DNA from: Streptomyces hygroscopicus
Lineage (GTDB): Bacteria; Actinomycetota; Actinomycetes; Streptomycetales; Streptomycetaceae
Reading direction: 5' to 3'
DNA length: 64,000 nucleotides
NCBI GenBank assembly: GCA_002021875.1
Contig: CP018627.1
Coordinates: 9,548,001-9,612,000 of the forward strand
The translations under genes and the position numbers were made by a program. This document shows positions 41,425 through 51,500 of the stretch, in pieces; within the stretch, counting starts at the first letter, position 1, and every line of letters starts with the position of its first letter. The notes beneath the pieces were generated by a model. It saw nothing but the letters and a program-made list of their open reading frames with translations, was not told the origin of the DNA and did no database searches.

Positions 41425-44400
41425 ATGCGGACGCTCGCCACCCCTGCGCCGTCAGATGCATCGGTAGACGCCGTCCTCGCGGTCAACCCGCTGCATCGCC
41501 CCTCGCCCCGCCTCACCGCCGCGGCCGGCCGGGCAGGCGCCCTCGGCGTGCTCGAACTGCCCGAGCGTCGCCGCGATGCCATCGAGGCCCTGCGGCGCAC
41601 CGCCCGCTGGTCCGGCGGCCGTCCCTTCGGGGTCCGGGTCCGTCCTGGCTGCCCGCTCGGCGTCGCGGACCTTCCCGAGGGCGCCACGACCGTGCTGCTC
41701 GCCGACCCCGCACGGACCGCCGCCGACTTCCCCGGGCGCCGTGTGCTCGTCGAGGTCACCAGCCTCGCCGGAGCCGCCGACGCCGTTCACGCCGGCGCCG
41801 CCGGGCTGCTGCTGCGCGGCAGCGAGTGCGGCGGCAGGGCCGGTGAGCTGAGCACGTTCGTCCTGCTGCAAGGGGTTCTCGCCGACCCGGGGATCGCCGT
41901 GCCGGTCTGGGCGTGGGGCGGCATCGGCCCGCGCACGGCCGCCGCCGCGGTCGCCGGTGGAGCGGCGGGCGTGGTGCTCGACGTCCAACTCGCGCTGCTC
42001 GACGAGGCCGAACCGGATGCCGAGACCGCCGAGGCACTCGGCTCGCTGGACGGTTCCGAGAGCGTCCTCGTCGACGGGGTGCGGTTCCTGCGCCGCCGCG
42101 GGCCGCAGGCCCCCGAGCAGCCCACCGACAGCGCCGCCGCCGAACGCGCCTTCGCCGCCACCGACCCCCTGCGGCGCCTCCTGCCGGTCGGTCAGGACGG
42201 CTACCTCGCCGCCTCCTTCGCCGCCCGCTCCGCCACCGTCGCCGAGGCGGTCCGAAGGGTCCGCGACGCGATCGGCCGGGCCACCGTCGGCGAGCGGGCC
42301 GCCACCGCGCTGGCCGAGGACTCCGCCGGGGCCCGCGCGCTCGGCACCCGCCTGCCCGTCGCCCAGGGCCCGATGACCCGGGTCAGCGACGAGCCCGCGT
42401 TCGCCGCCGCCGTGGCAGCCGACGGCGCCCTGCCCTTCCTCGCCCTCGCCCTCGCCGACGCCGCGCGCACCCGGGCCATGCTGGAGCGCACCCGGGACTC
42501 GCTGCCCGAGGGCGCCTCCTGGGGCGTGGGCATCCTGGGCTTCGCCGACGAGCAGGTCAAGGAGGCCCAGCTCGCCGTCGTCCGGGAGCTGAAACCCACG
42601 CACGCCGTCATCGCGGGCGGCCGTCCCGCACAGGCCGCCGCGCTGGAGGCGGAGGGCATATCGGCCTTCCTGCACGTGCCCTCGCCGGGGCTGCTGCGGC
42701 AGTTCCTCGCGGCGGGTGCCCGCAAGTTCATCTTCGAGGGCGCCGAGTGCGGCGGTCACATCGGGCCCCGCAACAGCTTCCCGCTGTGGGAGGCGCAGAC
42801 CGAGGTGCTGCGCGAGTTCCTCGCCGAGCAGGGCCCCGCGGCGGCCACGGAGCTGACCGTGCTCCTCGCGGGCGGTATCCACGACGCCCGGTCGGCCGCC
42901 ATGGCCGCGACCGTCGCCGCCCCGCTGACCGAGGCGGGCGCCGCCTTCGGCGTGCTGATGGGCACCGCCTACCTGGTCACCGCCGAGGCGGTCGGCGCGG
43001 GCGCCATCCGGCCGCTCTTCCAGCGGCGGGTCCTCGCCGCCGACCGCACCGACCTGCTGGAGACCGCGCCTGGCCACGCCACCCGGTGCGCGGCCAGCGA
43101 GGTCACCCGCGACTTCGCCGCGCTGCGGGACGAACTCACCGCCCAGGGCGTGCCGGACCGCGAGGTCTGGGAGCGCTTGGAGCGGTTCAACGTCGGCCGG
43201 CTGCGCATCGCCTCCAAGGGCGTCGAGCGGGTCGGGGACGAACTGCGCGCGGTGGACGAGGAACGCCAGGGCACCGAGGGCATGTTCATGGCCGGCGAGG
43301 TCAGCGTGCTGCGCGCCGAGGTCACCACCATCGCGGCTCTGCACCGGGAGGTGACCGAGGGCGCCGCCGCCTGGCTCGCCGAGCGCGCCGCCGCCGTCCC
43401 CGCCCCGTCCGCCGAGGAGGCACCCGCGCCGCTGCGCGTGGCCGTGATCGGCATGGCCGCGATGTTCCCCGGCGCCCGGGACCTGGGCGAGTTCTGGGCC
43501 AACGTGGTGTCCGGCACCGACAGCATCACCGAGGTGCCCGCCGAACGCTGGGACCCCGAGCTGTACTACGCACCGGACGGTGACGGCGAACGCACCCCCT
43601 CCCGCTGGGGCGGCTTCCTGCCCCGGATCCCGTTCGACCCGCTGAGCTACGGCATCCCGCCCGCCTCGCTGCCCAGCATCGAACCCGTGCAGTTGCTCGC
43701 CCTGGAGGCCGCCCGGCGCGCACTCGCCGACGCCGGCTACCAGGGGCCGGAAGCCGACCACCGCCGCACCTCGGTGATCTTCGGCGCCGAGGCGGGCAGC
43801 GACCTGGCCAACGCCTCCACCCTGCGCACCGTGCTGCCCGCCTACGTCGGCACGCTGCCGCCCGGTCTGGAGGAGCAACTGCCGAAGCTGACCGAGGACT
43901 CGTTCCCCGGCATGCTCGCCAACGTCATCGCGGGGCGCATCGCCAACCGGCTCGACCTCGGCGGCGCCAACTACACCGTCGACGCGGCCTGCGCCTCCTC
44001 GCTCACCGCCGTGGACGCCGCCTGCAAGGAACTCGTCACCGGCACCAGCGACCTGGTCCTGTGCGGCGGCGCCGACCTGCACAACGGCATCAACGACTAC
44101 CTGCTCTTCTCCTCGGTGCACGCGCTGTCGCCCTCCGGCCGCTCGGCCACCTTCGACGCGAGCGCGGACGGCATCGCCCTCGGCGAGGGCGTCGCCTGCG
44201 TGGCCCTCAAGCGCCTTGCCGACGCCGAACGCGACGGCGACCGGATCTACGCGGTGATCGACGGCGTCGGCAGCGCCAGCGACGGCCGTGGCCTCGGCCT
44301 GACCGCGCCCCGCCCCGAAGGCCAGCGCGCCGCCCTGACCCGCGCCTACACCAACGCCCGGATCTCCCCGGCCGAGGTCGGCCTGATCGAGGCGCACGGC

Positions 44401-47400
44401 ACCGGCACCGTCGTCGGCGACCGCACCGAACTCGCCACCCTCACCGAGGTGTTCCGGGAACACGGGGCCGAACCCGGCTCCTGCGCCATCGGCTCGGTCA
44501 AGTCGCAGATCGGGCACACCAAGTGCGCCGCCGGACTGGCCGGACTGATCAAGGCCACCCTCGCGCTCTACCACGGCGTCAAGCCGCCCACCCTGCACCT
44601 CGGCAACCCCAACCCGGCTTGGGAGGCGAACACCAGCCCCTTCGCCTTCCACACCTCCACCGCCCCCTGGGCCGTCGAACCGGCCGACCGGATCGCGGGC
44701 GTCAGCGCCTTCGGCTTCGGCGGCACCAACTTCCACGTCGTCCTGCGCGCCCACGACCAAGCGCCCGCCGCACACGCCCTGGACGCCTGGCCGGCCGAGC
44801 TGTTCACCTTCCGCGGCCGCGAGGAGCAGGCCGCCGTCAAGGCGGTCCGCGCCCTGCTCGCCCTGATCGACCAGGACGGCGGCCACAGCCGCCTGCGCGA
44901 CCTCGCGCGCCACGCCGCCCACCGCAGCGACCAGGCCGCCGTGCGCGGCGAACCCGTACTGATCGCGGTGGTCGCCCGCTCGTCGGCCGAACTGCCAGAG
45001 CTGCTGCGCCGGGCCGCCGAGGGCGAACACGCCCCCGCCGACGGCATCCACCTCGCCCGCGCCGTGCCGCGGGAGGTCGCGGAGGGCCGGCTCGCGCTGC
45101 TCTTCCCGGGCCAGGGCAGCCAGCGCCCCGGGATGCTCGCGCCGCTCTTCGCGGCCTTCCCCGGACTCCACCGCCACCTGCACCTCGGCGCCCGCTGGGC
45201 CGACGCGCTCTTCCCGCCGGCCGCACTCGACGCCGAGGCCGCGGCCCGCACCCGGGCCCGGATCACCGACACGGCCGTGGCCCAGCCCGCCCTCGGCATC
45301 ACCGCGCTCGCCGCCACCGAACTGCTCAGCTCGCTCGGGGTGCGCCCCGCGATGGCCGGCGGCCACAGCTACGGCGAACTCGCCGCGCTCGCCGCCGCCG
45401 GAGTGTTCACCCCCGACGAACTGCTCGCCGCCAGCGCCGCCCGCGCCGAGGCCATCCTCGGCCGGGTCCCGGAGGGCGACGCGGGGACCATGGCCGCGGT
45501 CGGTGCCTCCGCCGGCCAGGTCGAGGAGGTGCTGCGCCTCGCGGACCTGGAAGGCGACGTGGTGGCCGCCAACCACAACTCGCCCACCCAGACGGTCATC
45601 TCGGGCCCGAGCGAGGCGATCGCCGCCGCCGTCGCCCAACTGAAGGACGCCGGATACAGCGCCAAGCCGCTGAGCGTGGCCTGCGCCTTCCACAGCCCGC
45701 TGCTCGACGGCGCGGGTGAGGACTTCGGCACCCACCTCGCCGGACTGGACCTGCCGGCCCCGGCCTTCCCGGTCTGGGCCAACCGCACCGCGGCCCGCTA
45801 CCCCGACGACGCCGAGGGCATCCGCGCCGAACTGACCGCCCAGCTCGGCTCCCCGGTCCGCTTCGCGGAACAGATCGAGGCGATGTACGAGGCGGGCGCC
45901 CGGGTCTTCGCCGAGGCCGGGCCCGGCCGGGTGCTCAGCCGCCTGGTGGCGGACGTGCTCGGGGACCGCCCGCACCGCACCGTGCCGCTGGAGGGCGGCC
46001 GCGACGGCGGACTGCCCGCCTTCCTGACCGCGCTCGCCCAACTCGCCGTCAGCGGGACGGAGCTGCGCACCCGGCCGCTGTTCACCGGCCGCGACACCGT
46101 CGACCCCGCTACCGCCAAAGCCGTCCGGCGGGCCGGTTTCACCGTCGACGGCCACCTGCTGCGCCGCGCCGACGGCGCCTTTCCGCCGCACGCCCTGCTC
46201 CCCGCCCGACCCGTGACGGAGTTCACCGTGTCCGACCCGCGTCACCTCCCCGCGCCGGCCGCCGGTCCCGAAGCGCTGATCGCGGAGTTCCTCCGCAGCA
46301 GCCGGGAGATGGTCTCCGCCCAGCGCGACGTCCTGCTCTCCTACCTGGGAGCACCCGAACTTCCGCCCGGGACGACGCGGTCGACCACGCAGGCGATACC
46401 CGCGGCACACATCGTCCCGGCCGTCACCACGTCGACGGCCGCCGCCCCGGGGCCCGTCCCCGCGCCCGTCACCGCTCCCGCCCCCGCCGCCGCGCCGGGT
46501 GCCTCGGTCCTGGACACCGTTCTCGAAGTGGTCGCGGGGCTCACCGGCTACCCGGTGGACATGCTGGAGCCGGATCTCGATCTGGAGGCCGATCTCAGCA
46601 TCGACTCCATCAAGCGGGCCGAGATCGCCGGTGAACTGGCCGCCCGGCTGGGCGTCGCCGCCGAGGGAGGCGAGCAGCTTGAGGAGCTGAGCGGTGTCCG
46701 TACCGCCGAAGGCATGGCCTCGCTCCTCGCCGCCCGGCTCGGCACCCCCGCCGCCGTCCCGTCCGCCGCGCCCGCCTCCGCCGCGGCAGGCGCCCGGGAC
46801 CGTGACGTGCCGGTCCTGGACACCGTTCTCGAAGTGGTCGCGGGGCTCACCGGCTACCCGGTGGACATGCTGGAGCCGGATCTCGATCTGGAGGCCGATC
46901 TCAGCATCGACTCCATCAAGCGCACCGAGATCGTCGGCGAACTCGGCGACCGCCTCGCCCTGAACGCCGCCGGGGCGGACCTCGAAGCGCTCAGCGGCGC
47001 CCGTACCGTCGCCGCGCTCGGCGCACTCCTGGAGGCAGCCCTCGGCTCCGTTCCGGCGCCCGCCGAGGCCCCCACCCCCACCCCCACTCCCGCCGTCGAC
47101 GGACCACGCCCGGAGATCACCGCCCCGCAGCGGCTGCTGTTCACCGAACACGTCCTCGAACCGGTCACCGCCCGCCCGGAGCCCGGCCGCCGGGTACAGC
47201 TCCTCGGCGGCGGCGAGACCGCCATCGAGCTGTCCGCGCTGCTGGCCGAGGCCGGCGTCGAGACCGAGCTGGTCCCCGACGGCGAATTGCCCGCCGCGGG
47301 CGAAGAGACGGTGGTGCACCTGACGCCGCTGGACGCCGAAGGACCCGTGCTGCCCGACGCCTTCGCCCTCTACCAGCGGGTCCTCGCCGCCGGGCCGCGT

Positions 47401-48558
47401 CGCCTGCTCGCCGCCGACCGGCGGGGCGCCGGGGCGCCCAGCGGGCTGCGCGGCTTCTTCCGCACGGTGGCCCGCGAGTACCCCGAGACCCACGCCACGC
47501 TGGCCGAGATCCCCGACGGGGCGAGCGCCGCCGAGGCCGTCCGCGCCCTCTTCGCCGAACTCGCCGCCCCCGAGCACGAGCCGGTGGTGCTGCTGGACCA
47601 GGGCGGCGGGCGCCGCGCCCTGCGCCTGGCGCTCACCCCGCTCGGCTCGATCGCCACCAGCGGCGCCGGACCGGCGGGTGACGGCACCGCCGAGGCCGAG
47701 GCCGTCGGGCTCGACCGTGAGTCGGTGGTCCTCCTGGTCGGCGGCGCCCGGGGCATCACCGCCCGCTTCGCCCGCACCCTCGCCGCCGCGGCCCGCTGCC
47801 GCCTGGTCCTCTTCGGCCGCACTCCGGAACCCGCGGCCGCCGAGGATCCGGCCACGGCCGGTGCCACCGACCGTGCCTCGCTGCGCGGCGCCCTGCTCGC
47901 CGCGAAGCTCACCACCACTCCCGCCGATACCGAACGCCGGGTCTCGGCGATCCTCGCCGAGCGCGAGGTACGCGCCACCCTGGCCGCCCTGCGAAAGATG
48001 GGCGGTGAGGTCGAGTACCAGCGGGTGGACGTGACGGACACGGAGGCCGTCGGCGCCGCGGTCAAGGAGGTGTACGCCCAGTACGGACGGCTCGACGGGC
48101 TGGTCTACGCCGCCGGGCTCATCGAGGACAAGCTGATCGCGGAGAAGACCCCGGAGTCCTTCGCCCGGGTCTTCACCACCAAGGCCGACGGCGCCCGCAC
48201 CGTCCTCGACGCGGTGGACCGGTTGCCGGTGAGCCCACGCTTCGCCGTCCTCTTCGGCTCCATCGCCGCCGCCCTCGGCAACCGCGGCCAGAGCGACTAC
48301 GCCGGCGCCAACGACGCCCTGGAGGAACTGGGCCGCCGCTGGTCCGGTGCCGAGCGGCGCGGTCTGACCGTGCACTGGGGCCCCTGGGCCGCTTCCGAGA
48401 CCGGCGGCGGCATGGTCGGCCCGGAGCTGATGCGCTCCTACGCGGCCCGCGGCATCAAACTGATCGACCTGGAGGAAGGCCCGCTCAGCCTGTTGCGTGA
48501 ACTCGCCTACGGCGCCCCGGACGAGCACACCGTCGTCCTGACCGCCTCCGGCTGGTGA
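41425..48558 (+). CDS. PUFA-synthase-like megasynthase: NPD-NPD-KS-AT-ACP-ACP-KR
   Basis: This 2377-residue multidomain protein assembles an acyl chain iteratively. In order: two nitronate-monooxygenase-type TIM barrels (NPD; about residues 10-205 with GSECGGRAGE, and 305-560 with EGAECGGHIGPRNSFPL), the fold of the PfaD enoyl reductase; a ketosynthase (670-1110; Cys856 in VDAACASSLTAV, His in EAHGTGTV and QIGHTKCA); an acyltransferase (1230-1530; Ser1315 in GGHSYGELAA); two ACPs (Ser1728 and Ser1830 in SIDSIKR); and a ketoreductase (about 2090-2300; GGARGITARF, Tyr2292 in SDYAGANDALEEL). There is no thioesterase. PfaA-like KS-AT-ACPn-KR order marks the PUFA/secondary lipid synthase family, but the fused N-terminal NPD pair is unusual. 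The next gene overlaps its stop. Confidence 0.9.
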   Translation: MRTLATPAPSDASVDAVLAVNPLHRPSPRLTAAAGRAGALGVLELPERRRDAIEALRRTARWSGGRPFGVRVRPGCPLGVADLPEGATTVLLADPARTAADFPGRRVLVEVTSLAGAADAVHAGAAGLLLRGSECGGRAGELSTFVLLQGVLADPGIAVPVWAWGGIGPRTAAAAVAGGAAGVVLDVQLALLDEAEPDAETAEALGSLDGSESVLVDGVRFLRRRGPQAPEQPTDSAAAERAFAATDPLRRLLPVGQDGYLAASFAARSATVAEAVRRVRDAIGRATVGERAATALAEDSAGARALGTRLPVAQGPMTRVSDEPAFAAAVAADGALPFLALALADAARTRAMLERTRDSLPEGASWGVGILGFADEQVKEAQLAVVRELKPTHAVIAGGRPAQAAALEAEGISAFLHVPSPGLLRQFLAAGARKFIFEGAECGGHIGPRNSFPLWEAQTEVLREFLAEQGPAAATELTVLLAGGIHDARSAAMAATVAAPLTEAGAAFGVLMGTAYLVTAEAVGAGAIRPLFQRRVLAADRTDLLETAPGHATRCAASEVTRDFAALRDELTAQGVPDREVWERLERFNVGRLRIASKGVERVGDELRAVDEERQGTEGMFMAGEVSVLRAEVTTIAALHREVTEGAAAWLAERAAAVPAPSAEEAPAPLRVAVIGMAAMFPGARDLGEFWANVVSGTDSITEVPAERWDPELYYAPDGDGERTPSRWGGFLPRIPFDPLSYGIPPASLPSIEPVQLLALEAARRALADAGYQGPEADHRRTSVIFGAEAGSDLANASTLRTVLPAYVGTLPPGLEEQLPKLTEDSFPGMLANVIAGRIANRLDLGGANYTVDAACASSLTAVDAACKELVTGTSDLVLCGGADLHNGINDYLLFSSVHALSPSGRSATFDASADGIALGEGVACVALKRLADAERDGDRIYAVIDGVGSASDGRGLGLTAPRPEGQRAALTRAYTNARISPAEVGLIEAHGTGTVVGDRTELATLTEVFREHGAEPGSCAIGSVKSQIGHTKCAAGLAGLIKATLALYHGVKPPTLHLGNPNPAWEANTSPFAFHTSTAPWAVEPADRIAGVSAFGFGGTNFHVVLRAHDQAPAAHALDAWPAELFTFRGREEQAAVKAVRALLALIDQDGGHSRLRDLARHAAHRSDQAAVRGEPVLIAVVARSSAELPELLRRAAEGEHAPADGIHLARAVPREVAEGRLALLFPGQGSQRPGMLAPLFAAFPGLHRHLHLGARWADALFPPAALDAEAAARTRARITDTAVAQPALGITALAATELLSSLGVRPAMAGGHSYGELAALAAAGVFTPDELLAASAARAEAILGRVPEGDAGTMAAVGASAGQVEEVLRLADLEGDVVAANHNSPTQTVISGPSEAIAAAVAQLKDAGYSAKPLSVACAFHSPLLDGAGEDFGTHLAGLDLPAPAFPVWANRTAARYPDDAEGIRAELTAQLGSPVRFAEQIEAMYEAGARVFAEAGPGRVLSRLVADVLGDRPHRTVPLEGGRDGGLPAFLTALAQLAVSGTELRTRPLFTGRDTVDPATAKAVRRAGFTVDGHLLRRADGAFPPHALLPARPVTEFTVSDPRHLPAPAAGPEALIAEFLRSSREMVSAQRDVLLSYLGAPELPPGTTRSTTQAIPAAHIVPAVTTSTAAAPGPVPAPVTAPAPAAAPGASVLDTVLEVVAGLTGYPVDMLEPDLDLEADLSIDSIKRAEIAGELAARLGVAAEGGEQLEELSGVRTAEGMASLLAARLGTPAAVPSAAPASAAAGARDRDVPVLDTVLEVVAGLTGYPVDMLEPDLDLEADLSIDSIKRTEIVGELGDRLALNAAGADLEALSGARTVAALGALLEAALGSVPAPAEAPTPTPTPAVDGPRPEITAPQRLLFTEHVLEPVTARPEPGRRVQLLGGGETAIELSALLAEAGVETELVPDGELPAAGEETVVHLTPLDAEGPVLPDAFALYQRVLAAGPRRLLAADRRGAGAPSGLRGFFRTVAREYPETHATLAEIPDGASAAEAVRALFAELAAPEHEPVVLLDQGGGRRALRLALTPLGSIATSGAGPAGDGTAEAEAVGLDRESVVLLVGGARGITARFARTLAAAARCRLVLFGRTPEPAAAEDPATAGATDRASLRGALLAAKLTTTPADTERRVSAILAEREVRATLAALRKMGGEVEYQRVDVTDTEAVGAAVKEVYAQYGRLDGLVYAAGLIEDKLIAEKTPESFARVFTTKADGARTVLDAVDRLPVSPRFAVLFGSIAAALGNRGQSDYAGANDALEELGRRWSGAERRGLTVHWGPWAASETGGGMVGPELMRSYAARGIKLIDLEEGPLSLLRELAYGAPDEHTVVLTASGW
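46505..46616 (+). repeat. Exact 112-base repeat encoding the first ACP core (copy 1)
   Basis: The 112 bases here are identical to those at 46811-46922, 306 bases (102 codons) further on. They encode the ACP segment from VLDTVLEVV through the phosphopantetheine Ser to SIKR. Sequence on both sides has drifted apart. Identity at silent positions means recent duplication or ongoing gene conversion. Confidence 0.9.
46811..46922 (+). repeat. Exact 112-base repeat encoding the second ACP core (copy 2)
   Basis: This is the partner of the repeat at 46505-46616, in direct orientation and in the same reading frame. It covers the second ACP around Ser1830. The downstream part of this ACP (TEIVGELGDRLALNAAG) differs from the first (AEIAGELAARLGVAAEG). 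Confidence 0.9.
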
Positions 48559-51500
48559 ACACGATGCCCACTCCCGTACCCCTCGGCGGGCCCGAGGCGC
48601 AGGGTGAGCCGGTCGCCGTCGTCGGCATGGAGGTCTTCCTCCCCGGTGCCCCCGATCTGGCCGCCTACTGGCACAACATCGCGGCCGGCGCGGACGCGAT
48701 CACCGAGGTGCCCGCCGACCGCTGGGACCCGCTCTTCTACGACCCGACCGCGGCGACCGACCCCACCGCCGGGCGACGCAGTGACCGCTTCTACTGCCGT
48801 CGCGGCGGATTCGTCGACAGCGGCGCCGAGTTCGACCCGACGCGCTTCGGGATCATGCCGAAGTCGGTGCCCGCCACCGACCCGGACCAGCTCATCGCGC
48901 TCGACGTGGCGTACCGCTCCCTTCAGGACGCGGGCGGTGAGTCCGTGCTGCCCGCCCGCCGCGAACGCGCCGGGATCGTACTCGGCCGCGGCGGTTATCT
49001 CACGCCGGGCCTGGTCCGCCTGGACCAGCGGGTCCGTACCGCCAACCAGCTCGTGCACACCCTGCGCGAGCTGGCCCCGCAACTCGACGAAGCCCAACTG
49101 GAGTCGGTGCGCGCCGGGTTCTGCGAACGGCTGGGACCCGAGGAGCCGGAGTCCGCGATCGGGCTGGTGCCCAATCTGGTCGCCTCCCGCGTCGCCAACC
49201 GGCTCGATCTGCGCGGACCCGCCTACACCGTGGACGCCGCCTGCGCCTCCTCGCTGGTCGCCGTGGACCACGCGGTACGCGAACTCACCTCCCGGCGGTG
49301 CGACGTGATGTTCGCGGGCGGGGTGCACCACTGCCACGACCTCACCCTGTGGAGCGTCTTCACCCAGCTCGGCGCGCTGTCCCCGAGTGAGCGCATCCGC
49401 CCGCTGCACCGGGACGCGGACGGCGTCCTGATCGGCGAGGGCACCGGAGTGGTCGTCCTCAAGCGGCTGGCGGACGCGCGGCGCGACGGGGACCGGGTCT
49501 ACGCGGTGATCCGCGGCACCGGAGTGGCCAGCGACGGCCGCTCCGCGAGCCTGTTCAACCCCGACCCGGGCGGTCAGATCCGTGCCGTCCGCCAGGCGTG
49601 GGAGGCCGCCGGGCTCGACCCGCGCGCCGCCGACGCGCTCCAGCTCCTCGAGGCGCACGGCACCGCGACGGCCGCCGGGGACGGGGCCGAACTTCAGACG
49701 GTGGCCGAGGTGTTCGGCCCCGCGACCGCCGGGCGCGCCGTCATCGGCTCGGTGAAGTCGCAGATCGGGCACACCATGCCGGCCGCCGGCGTGGCCGGTC
49801 TGATCAAGGCGGCGCTCGCCCTGCACCACGAGACGCTGCCGCCCACCCTGCACTGCGACGACCCCAACCCGGCCCTCGAAGCCACCCGGTTCACCACGCT
49901 CGCCACAGCCCGTCCCTGGGACGAGGTCGCGGGGGGCGCCCCGCGCCGGGCCGCGGTCAACGCCTTCGGCTTCGGAGGCATCAACGCGCACGTGATACTC
50001 GAACAGCCCGCCGCGGTCCGTGGCCGCCGCCCGCGGGTGACCGTCGGTGAGCCGGAGCGCGTGCTGCGGCTGGCCGCCCGGACCCCCGGGGAACTGGCCG
50101 CCCGGCTCGACGCCGAGGACGGCGCGGTGCTCGCCGCGAGCCTGCCCGAAACGGGCTCGCCCGCCGCGGGCCCGGTGCGGCTCGGCATCGTCGACCCCAC
50201 GGCACGCCGCCTGAAAACGGCGCGCCGGGCGGTCGCCAAGGGCGAGCCGTGGCGCGGGCGTGGCGACGTGTGGTTCACCCCGCGGCCGGTGCTCGGCCCG
50301 GCCGGTGGGCGCACCGCCTTCGTCTTCCCGGGCCTGGACGCCGAGTTCACCCCCAAGGTCGACGAACTCGCCGCCCGGCTCGGCCTGGACTGGTCCTACG
50401 ACGAGGAGGCCGAGGTCGGCGACGTGGGCCGGCACGGCGCCGCCGTCTTCCAACTGGGCCGGCTGCTCGACGCCGCGCTGCGCCGCCTGGACGTGGCGCC
50501 CGACGCCGTGGCGGGGCACAGCGTGGGGGAGTGGACCGCGATGGCGGCGGCCGGGGTGCACACCTCCGAGGAGGTGGACGCCTTCCTGGCCGGCTTCGAC
50601 CCGGACGCGCTGCGGGTGCCCGGCCTGGCCTTCGCCGTCCTCGGCACCGCCGCCGACCGGGTCCTCGACCGGCTCGCCGGCCGCGAGGACGTGGTCCTCA
50701 GCCACGACAACGCCCCCAACCAGTCGATGATCTGCGGACCCGAGGAGGCCGTCGCCGACCTGGTGGCCGGCTTCCGCACGCAGGGCGTCATCGCGCAGGT
50801 GCTGCCCTTCCGCTCCGGCTTCCACACCCCGATGCTCGCCCCCTACCTGGACCCGATCCGCGAGGCGGCCGAGCGGTACACCCTGCACCCGCCGCACACC
50901 GCGCTGTGGTCCGCGACCGTCGCCGCTCCCTTCCCGGCCGAACCGGAGGCGGTCCGCGAGCTGTTCGTGCGCCACCTGCTCGAACCGGTCCGCTTCCGCG
51001 AACTCGTCCTGCGGATGTACGAGGCGGGCTTCCGGGCCTTCCTGACACTGGGTGCGGGCCAGCTCGGCTCCCTCATCGACGACACCCTCGCGGGCCGCGA
51101 TCGCCTGGTGGTTCCCGCGCACTCCACCTCCCGCGACAGCCTCGCCCAGCTCCGCCGGGTGACGACCGCGCTGTGGACAGAGGGCGCCGACCCGGACGTC
51201 ACCCCGCTCAACCCGCCTGCCGGCCAGGTGAGTTCGCGCATCCGCCCGGTGCGCCGCGCCGGGATGAAGCTCGACCTCGGCGGCGCCCTGGTCTCCCTCT
51301 CCGCCGCCGGGCACGGTCTCCTCGTCACGACACCGGATGGCCCCGCGCGGCCCCGGCGCCCGGCTGTCCCGGCCGCCCGAACCGAGGCCCGCGCCGACGC
51401 GCTCGACCGGCCCGGCCGCGCCGGCGGACACCACCCGGTGGCCGCCGAGTTCTCCGCGCTGCTCACCGACACCACCGCCGTCGCCGCGGAACTCCTCGAC

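Noticed and set aside
41452..48528. A very long open frame on the minus strand, antisense to the first megasynthase
   Set aside because: It is a by-product of high G+C third positions in the real gene: composition is Gly/Gln/Ala/Arg-rich with no domain resemblance, whereas the plus strand encodes complete KS, AT, ACP and KR domains.
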